Below are positions 63,101 to 64,000 of a DNA stretch of 64,000 bases, piece by piece; the stretch's first letter is position 1, and each line of letters opens with the position of its first letter. The stretch comes from Planctomycetota bacterium (GTDB lineage: Bacteria; Planctomycetota; Phycisphaerae; UBA1845), in assembly GCA_030616775.1 (NCBI GenBank), contig JAUWWQ010000004.1:1-64000 (forward strand), written 5' to 3'. A program made the position numbers and the translations under genes. The notes beneath the pieces were generated by a model. It was not told the DNA's origin, ran no database searches, and saw only the letters and a list, made by a program, of their open reading frames with translations.

Positions 63101-64000
63101 CAAGCCGCTGGTGTAGCCCGTTGAGTCGATAACCGCCTGCCAAGATTTTAGTTGCACGCGGCTTGCACCCGGGTCCCAGTCGGACACCCGGATATTCAGA
63201 AAGACCTGGTGGCCGCCGCTGGAAAGCTCAATCTTGTTCTCCTCCTCCACGATCGTTGCGCCCGTATCGCTCGATGAAACCGGAACCAGGGAGATCACCG
63301 AGTCGCCGACAAAGGGCTCAATCTGGCAGTTCTCATCACATCCGTCGCCGGGGGTCGTGCTGCCGTCATCGCACTGTTCGCCGCTGTCGACAACGTCGTC
63401 GCCACAGCGGGGCAGGGTGCAATCGGTACGGCAGGCGTCCGGCTCGGTATCGGAGTTGTCCGGGCCGTCATCGCATTCCTCACCACCGTCGATGGCTCCA
63501 TTTCCGCACAATTCGGACATGCAGTTCTCATCGCAACCGTCGCCGGGGATTCGGTTGCCGTCGTCACACTGTTCGCCGGGTTCGAGGACATCATTACCAC
63601 ACACAAACGTGGGGCCGTCGCACGGCGGCGGACCAGGCGTGAACGAAGGCGGCGGATAACCGACACCGCGGAACGCATCCAGGCAGCAGGTGGCATCCGA
63701 AATATCGATCAACTGGTTCGGGGTCTCCCAGTCGTGGTCGGCCCTCGTCTTGCTCACCGGTGGACAAGCGACACCCGGCGGCCCAAGGTTCCTGAACTTG
63801 TCGAGCACTGCGGTTACATCGGTGGACACGTTGACGACTCCGTCAGGTGGGGTGCATGGACACGTGGCGCAATTCCTCACCAGGTCGCCCCACCTGCTCG
63901 TGGTGATCAACAAGGGGTCGGAATAGTCAGACTCCTGCCCCGGGTCACAGGTGGAGTCAACAACTTGCACGACATACGTAGTGCCCGGGACGATCCCCTC
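57170..64000 (-). CDS. Giant secreted Cys-rich repeat protein (5' end beyond the window)
   Basis: At least 2,276 residues; the frame stays open to the right edge, so the N-terminus is missing. Its organisation, from N to C: a WGDLVRNC-type domain with dockerin-like segments (VNVSTDVTAVLDKFRNLG, IDISDATCCLDAFRGVGYP); three Cys-rich CGNDVLEPGEQCDDGN repeats; an adhesion-like domain; CCLPDGSC repeats; about 12 calcium-binding repeats such as DCNENQIPDTCDIDC and DCNGNSIPDECEIS (61000-59800); a further globular region; and a second WGDLVRNC domain ending IDMSDVTFVLDAFRGFDYP. The end-to-end duplication and the calcium-binding repeats indicate an extracellular structural protein. Exact function unknown. 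Confidence 0.85.
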   Translation of the reverse strand, partial: EGIVPGTTYVVQVVDSTCDPGQESDYSDPLLITTSRWGDLVRNCATCPCTPPDGVVNVSTDVTAVLDKFRNLGPPGVACPPVSKTRADHDWETPNQLIDISDATCCLDAFRGVGYPPPSFTPGPPPCDGPTFVCGNDVLEPGEQCDDGNRIPGDGCDENCMSELCGNGAIDGGEECDDGPDNSDTEPDACRTDCTLPRCGDDVVDSGEQCDDGSTTPGDGCDENCQIEPFVGDSVISLVPVSSSDTGATIVEEENKIELSSGGHQVFLNIRVSDWDPGASRVQLKSWQAVIDSTGYTSGLQGTLTPYAPACVDDDDCEALMGPLGYPWGAGGGCGVTGWPAGECIPAWIDNERTDYILYGQAESAAVDVSTLDFRYGSTTSAFPSPGIAELYAGTLAVDVPVDAAGTFVIDFRRGAGDTCLIDGDNYLIPLGGIEPAVITVPTACCLPDGSCDPAMSVEDCLSAGGAIVTECAGDNDGNGIDDACESAECCLSDGSCMELSLAECDAQGGTIVCACLGDVDPINGIDDACEPCAAASTPLAEDGGYGTCSVDGDCPGLSVCRNSVCYVPKNRYISFDPNNGSRCVAVQVELTAHKRCSISGDGYTCETGTDCPDPPSGQTCVDTDCVGTTWWVDAPVEVEHAGQIYWISRLTDSPVYRNWTEGVIHVGDVQIVPVAEYAIRAIEQPCDRQFPANFSAPLTLPTVPKPVDCEDPDGCYWVDMVGELQPPGFYPPPDGILDIEDIWAMIDGFMEWPEAAPPTWTDLMPEVPDMNITGREFLALRRARLGYPYPGSSPCARQSVQQAPGETEQAEATITCIIVDEAGEPLNLATTGVYMIAPSNSATLEVFVKDAPEGVTMYQTCVDFKREPREIEPDQPYSCRPDTKRSSGRLSLGPECDEGQIDPDVTIDPTHGDPRDWLFDGLFSVDANFNCPYLFVTAGQVPGSGSVPIEPPAYLSEYTFAVPQEAGGNVYEIYFVREQYTISADFSELLPRDADGNTTAMSIIVEDPCVKLLVVFDCNENQIPDTCDIDCGSQACLDTGWTGECGGSADCNGNSIPDECEISVESPASPPPPFEQFFCKELCVGCPVIVTPAPCTCVNTGEECPDGCDCENPEGCLTACDPKAGCDPQCSDAILSCDPDCNDNGVPDACDITSAAGNPNLSDCNENCVPDKCDILGGLDGDSGLCEGEGGVDCSWDCQPNQIPDECEADCSNDGCPDDCEYLTEIERPGQSCGQPVAEEDCDSDGICNVDEISEDDGGNCVGEDCSSDCQLEGKPGHKVPDECDINPSDPDGDGWISSDCQPNQIPDECDITCADNPECTDDCMGNLCCKDCDNDLIPDGCNIRDCDGDVACEDCNFNGVPDACGIHVNQGGLCDEDDPADCESCDANANGMPDECECPGASPTGACDNAFDGPAAPTTTIDAAFRIEWLNGNLEEFSSLSGSATIERGTPHFHDDDPADTGDDQPCLVPPGFPEPHPTDFARSREVHLEITSLQVGSCPGGPCVRHRAAEESIGETQGACLDFPADTFFTWYIQATMGTRELHNETPIVLRGELPDFGWTFSNPRSVFANDHTGPAIPLFEDNGVQRAYLATTRLGQGQFTEGTGESCRVYRGVDGRVSFAVDGQTQGVLIPNCVTNHVKEDKDAVSPRQRVTVYNAMGDPPPPADFTGTWENSNAMVPALTGDMEAVDDPFRLGDAINSMSFGRDGTGDVASPILYFSVDVDSTGRECTDVSRQVLAHQDDRQRVAADVYMAAGKAFGSYDSPLVPPCTTEHGNCLVADQTALGLGPLVKGKDLVGQENRGLNDNIIALETSTFPGDWAYFTFKGVDDPLDKTKTTIYVYNPANGSFRRGALDPFVNLGPTEDGGLGILKSGDTVDAIAVSDVGGSRQGPNGQWDDGDEVLFSLDSESQTLEYNGWSGAHIFKVTFGDSGPINVFLGPAALGLNGGTDDPDDIDGIDVGAAKTFDDCNHNGIDDLCDIARGFSANDNDIEPPANIPDECETACSVTSEAPEPERLPLIGGPISQKIRYISFTASGTGQRQAIRVTFEDLLAPFHVFNGEVMWVGEPKTYCENSGQSKPPDDGCGPAPGLPSRTFMAAKLTCDPDFTDWHGVCRCGWCIGGFNDGQTCSNDHDCASTIHVYHELIIPSSIYRIDVIDERCLDLGNELSYSGPMNMDPLETTTSTWGDLVRNCITDPCWPPDEEVNMASDVTAVLDKFRNLDGAPTKARADLDWETPNQRIDMSDVTFVLDAFRGFDYPFPAPDLPLCDDGASD

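Overview
The window looks like chromosomal DNA of an anaerobic planctomycete of the Phycisphaerae type, probably from an environmental genome. This is inferred from secreted proteins rich in DCN-x-N-x-IPDECD repeats, dockerin-like tails, the SGGDFTLTGGFW motif, an exosortase locus, a sulfatase-TPR remnant and a bacterial HdrABC-MvhADG complex. No rRNA, CRISPR array or intact transposon was found.

0-9 kb concerns oxyanion and sulfur uptake. A leftward run encodes a ribbon-helix-helix protein, a sulfate-binding protein, CysT, CysW, CysA and an outer-membrane porin of the alginate-export family. Facing the other way are a second ribbon-helix-helix protein and an unusual fusion of an AcfC-like oxyanion-binding domain with a DsrE domain. 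A GAF-like regulator fragment lies at the left edge.

9-22.5 kb is hydrogen metabolism. Rightward genes encode a hydrogenase maturation protease, HdrC, HdrB, HdrA, MvhD, MvhG and MvhA, a group 3c-type electron-bifurcating hydrogenase/heterodisulfide-reductase complex, followed by a small membrane zinc-ribbon protein. Converging on them are hypFCDE and hypAB, which build the NiFe(CN)2CO centre. HypF has only its carbamoyltransferase half. Two 53-bp non-coding direct repeats bracket the hyp block.

22.9-25.4 kb is worn: a Nudix gene broken at a run of 8 G, IS3 and DDE transposase fragments, and the tail of a sulfatase-TPR protein.

25.7-29 kb is a compact exosortase locus: an Lnt-like membrane protein, a Cys-rich secreted protein with a C-terminal sorting signal, the exosortase and a membrane partner. 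A degenerate tRNA-Ala(TGC) follows, immediately before a single-chain type IIG restriction-modification enzyme (29.1-32.8 kb).

33-38.5 kb carries secreted proteins: dockerin-like, fiber-like, a class C beta-lactamase-like hydrolase and an M14 carboxypeptidase. 38.6-39.3 kb holds an IS1380 remnant and duplicated short repeats. 39.7-41.7 kb is a tightly packed four-gene operon of unknown function.

42-54.5 kb is a heavy-metal resistance block. A leftward tripartite RND pump (CusA, CusB, CusC) has an S23-type four-helix-bundle gene inserted between cusB and cusA, and is preceded by two YHS-domain proteins. The CusB protein carries an unusually long row of metal-binding modules. Divergent from it are an ECF sigma factor, a zinc-finger anti-sigma factor with a His-rich tail and a His/Met-rich small protein. 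55.3-64 kb encodes two Cys-rich secreted proteins, the second over 2,270 residues and running off the window.
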